In this document: piece by piece, positions 6,206 through 7,537 of the stretch
How the letters are laid out: each line of letters starts with the position of its first letter
How positions within the stretch are numbered: the stretch's first letter is position 1
Assembly: GCA_005799475.1 (NCBI GenBank)
Contig: SYGQ01000055.1
Location: forward strand, 1 to 7,537
Reading direction: 5' to 3'
Source of the DNA: Planctomycetia bacterium
Lineage (GTDB): Bacteria > Planctomycetota > Phycisphaerae > Phycisphaerales > SM1A02
Length of the DNA stretch: 7,537 nt
Notes under the pieces: model-generated
Databases searched by the model: none
What the model was told of the DNA's origin: nothing
The model's input: the letters and a program-made list of their open reading frames with translations, nothing else
Made by a program: the position numbers and the translations under genes

Positions 6206-7066
6206 CTAGGCAGGGTTCCGAGAGCACTGGCGGAAGAAGTCCATCATTTGTCCAACGCACGACCGGTCAAAGCGATGGGTCGAATCGGTGATCCAGAGGA
6301 GGACGGGGGTTCCCCCCGAAGATGCGAACAACATTCCAGACTCTCCCACGGGTGTTCCTACCGCCACACAACCATTGAGGCTGCGGATTCTCTGCATCGT
6401 CATTTCCTGCCACTGGAACTTCACGAGTGTGTCCCGGCGGCCGGCAACATGCATTGCAGGAATTGGCTTCGAGAGGTTCACACGAATGCCCGCGGCGGCG
6501 GCGCTGGGCGCAACCGCCGCGAGCACATTCGCTCGTGTGGCCCAGAGGAGATAGGTGAAGCCTCCACCGTTGGAGTGACCCGTGCAGTACACCCGCAGCC
6601 GATCCGCACTCTCATGAGCAATGAAATCAGCGACCATCGCATCAAAGAACTTGAGGTCGCGGTCGTCCATCGCGCCGAGGCCCGACTGCCATCCCGACTT
6701 GCGCCCCTGAGGGTCAACGAGCGCGCCGGGTGTCGCGAGACCCTGCGGGTAGACGAAGATCGCCTCGGGCCACTCACGCTCCGCGTCGTACGACTTGCGA
6801 ACCTGTGACGCACTGCCACCGTGCCCGTGAAAGACGAAAACAAGCGGTGATGGAGTCGAGGTGCCGTCACGGCGCGGCGGAAGGCTCACGATCGCCTCAC
6901 GCTCGACGCCGTCGATCGTCCATCGGCGGGCCCCTGTCGTACGCGCGCTCTCAACCAGCGCCGTCGAGGGCGCCGCAGCCTGCGCCGCCACCGTAGGCGC
7001 GCTTTCGCGAGCGCAACCGAGCGCGATCAGCGTGACGGCGATCGCGCTCGCGCTCGCCCACCTCAT
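6206..7066 (-). CDS. Exported esterase, PHB depolymerase/LpqC type (alpha/beta hydrolase)
   Basis: The product has 286 residues from ATG 7066. MRWASASAIAVTLIALGC is a lipoprotein-like signal with Cys18; the lipobox ALGC is not perfect, so anchoring by lipid is likely but not certain. The alpha/beta-hydrolase core has the oxyanion segment FVFHGHGGSA (His80), VYPQGL, and the nucleophile elbow GHSNGGG with Ser165. Asp212 (VAGRRDTLVKF) and His264 (STHRF) fit the remaining triad positions. This order is that of the esterase PHB-depolymerase/LpqC family, whose members split polyhydroxyalkanoates, feruloyl or acetyl esters. The substrate cannot be chosen from sequence, and no carbohydrate- or polymer-binding domain is attached. 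The ATG overlaps the stop of the upstream membrane protein gene (ATGA), arguing for translational coupling and one transcript. An upstream in-frame start at 7303 would lie inside that gene in a shadow frame and is rejected. Confidence 0.9.
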   Translation of the reverse strand: MRWASASAIAVTLIALGCARESAPTVAAQAAAPSTALVESARTTGARRWTIDGVEREAIVSLPPRRDGTSTPSPLVFVFHGHGGSASQVRKSYDAEREWPEAIFVYPQGLATPGALVDPQGRKSGWQSGLGAMDDRDLKFFDAMVADFIAHESADRLRVYCTGHSNGGGFTYLLWATRANVLAAVAPSAAAAGIRVNLSKPIPAMHVAGRRDTLVKFQWQEMTMQRIRSLNGCVAVGTPVGESGMLFASSGGTPVLLWITDSTHRFDRSCVGQMMDFFRQCSRNPA

Positions 7067-7537
7067 GGGGCGGCGCGATCCTCGCGCGGACGAACGATCA
7101 TGCCGATGATCCATCCCGCGAGGAGCCATCCCACAAGTTGTTCGACGAGCGCATCGCGGACCCACGAGAGCGGGAACCCGAACCAGAGCCACTCGCTGTA
7201 TGTGTGCGAGAACCAAGCGGCGATCGCGCACATGCCGCCGGCGAACGCCGCGTGTGCCGGAGGGAGTTGCATCTTGACGATCACAATCGCCGCGAAGAAG
7301 CACGCGATCGTTCCGCCGAGGAACTCGAGCACGAGCGTCTTCGGCGGCATCATCTCGGCGACAGACCGCTGATACACCAGAATGCCCACGGGTCCCTTGG
7401 CGAACTTCGCCGCGATCTCCTTCTCTGCCTCGTGGTCATCGGCCACACCGTGTTGACCCCAGAATGGGAACGCGTAGAGCCCGTCCTCGGGGTTGGCATT
7501 GCGAAGTGCTTCAAGCACCGCGTCCTCCTGAGGCAAC
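7063..7537 (-). CDS. Conserved integral membrane protein, C-terminal part (5' end outside window)
   Basis: The frame is open to the right edge and ends at TGA 7065-7063. The 157-158 visible residues begin LPQEDAVLEALRNANPEDGLY; the TTG at 7536 is more likely an internal Leu codon than a start, because nothing resembling a start region precedes it. A soluble part (about 1-65, including KGPVGILVYQ) is followed by three hydrophobic segments at about 68-89, 94-110 and 127-148, and a short basic tail (RPREDRAAP). The LP.ED...L and GP.G.LVY pattern resembles a conserved family of small bacterial membrane proteins without known function, seen in several environmental phyla; this is from memory and unverified. 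It is the first visible gene of a likely operon with the esterase, overlapping it by 4 nt. Confidence 0.78.
   Translation of the reverse strand, partial: LPQEDAVLEALRNANPEDGLYAFPFWGQHGVADDHEAEKEIAAKFAKGPVGILVYQRSVAEMMPPKTLVLEFLGGTIACFFAAIVIVKMQLPPAHAAFAGGMCAIAAWFSHTYSEWLWFGFPLSWVRDALVEQLVGWLLAGWIIGMIVRPREDRAAP

Noticed and set aside
6147..6260. Longer start of the metalloprotease at TTG 6260
   Set aside because: The extra 38 residues overlap the esterase gene and push the signal peptide away from the N-terminus; ATG 6146 has an AGGAG upstream.
7067..7303. Longer start of the esterase at 7303
   Set aside because: The added segment is an Arg-rich shadow of the membrane protein gene, and ATG 7066 gives an ATGA overlap and a lipoprotein-like signal.
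7534..7536. TTG 7536 as the true start of the membrane protein
   Set aside because: It is at the window edge with no upstream sequence to judge, and the LPQED context looks internal to the family, so the gene is treated as truncated by the window.

Overview
The window looks like a piece of a moderately high-GC planctomycete genome, probably class Phycisphaerae. This is inferred from the kinds of protein present, not from a marker gene. The pointers are a subtilisin-like protease ending in two dockerin-type repeats of the form DLN.DG.VDG.DL...WG, a Tat-exported Gfo/Idh/MocA oxidoreductase, and a Cys-rich secreted protein with a C-terminal domain that I associate with planctomycete hypothetical proteins. 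No rRNA, tRNA, CRISPR array, transposase or phage gene is visible.

Layout. Six of the seven genes lie on the minus strand. Read right to left (in the direction of transcription) they are: the end of an integral membrane protein (7537-7063, cut by the window edge); a secreted or lipoprotein esterase of the PHB-depolymerase/LpqC type (7066-6206), which overlaps the membrane protein gene by an ATGA start/stop; an HExxH metalloprotease (6146-4986); a very strong 17-bp intrinsic terminator (4974-4934); a subtilase with dockerin-like tail (4880-3321); a Gfo/Idh/MocA oxidoreductase (3237-1849); and, after a gap, a secreted PPC-like protein that runs off the left edge (935-1). The one plus-strand gene is a small stand-alone LETM1-like protein (1139-1591), divergent from the PPC-like gene and convergent with the oxidoreductase.

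How they fit together. Every minus-strand gene encodes an exported or membrane protein: an esterase, two proteases, an exported sugar/inositol-type oxidoreductase and an extracellular protein of unknown role. The window therefore reads as a set of extracellular/periplasmic functions, not one defined pathway. The membrane protein, esterase and metalloprotease are probably one transcription unit closed by the 4934-4974 terminator. The subtilase and the PPC-like gene each have a candidate promoter with the same extended -10 (GGTTATGTT on the minus strand) and the same 16-nt spacer. At the subtilase this places the transcript start almost on the ATG, suggesting a leaderless mRNA.

The least explained parts are the C-terminal domain of the 935-1 protein, the stretch 1592-1848 just after the oxidoreductase stop (an open minus-strand frame with a clear coding composition but no convincing start), and the short LETM1-like protein. 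I see no defence system, biosynthetic cluster or other clearly new multi-gene system.
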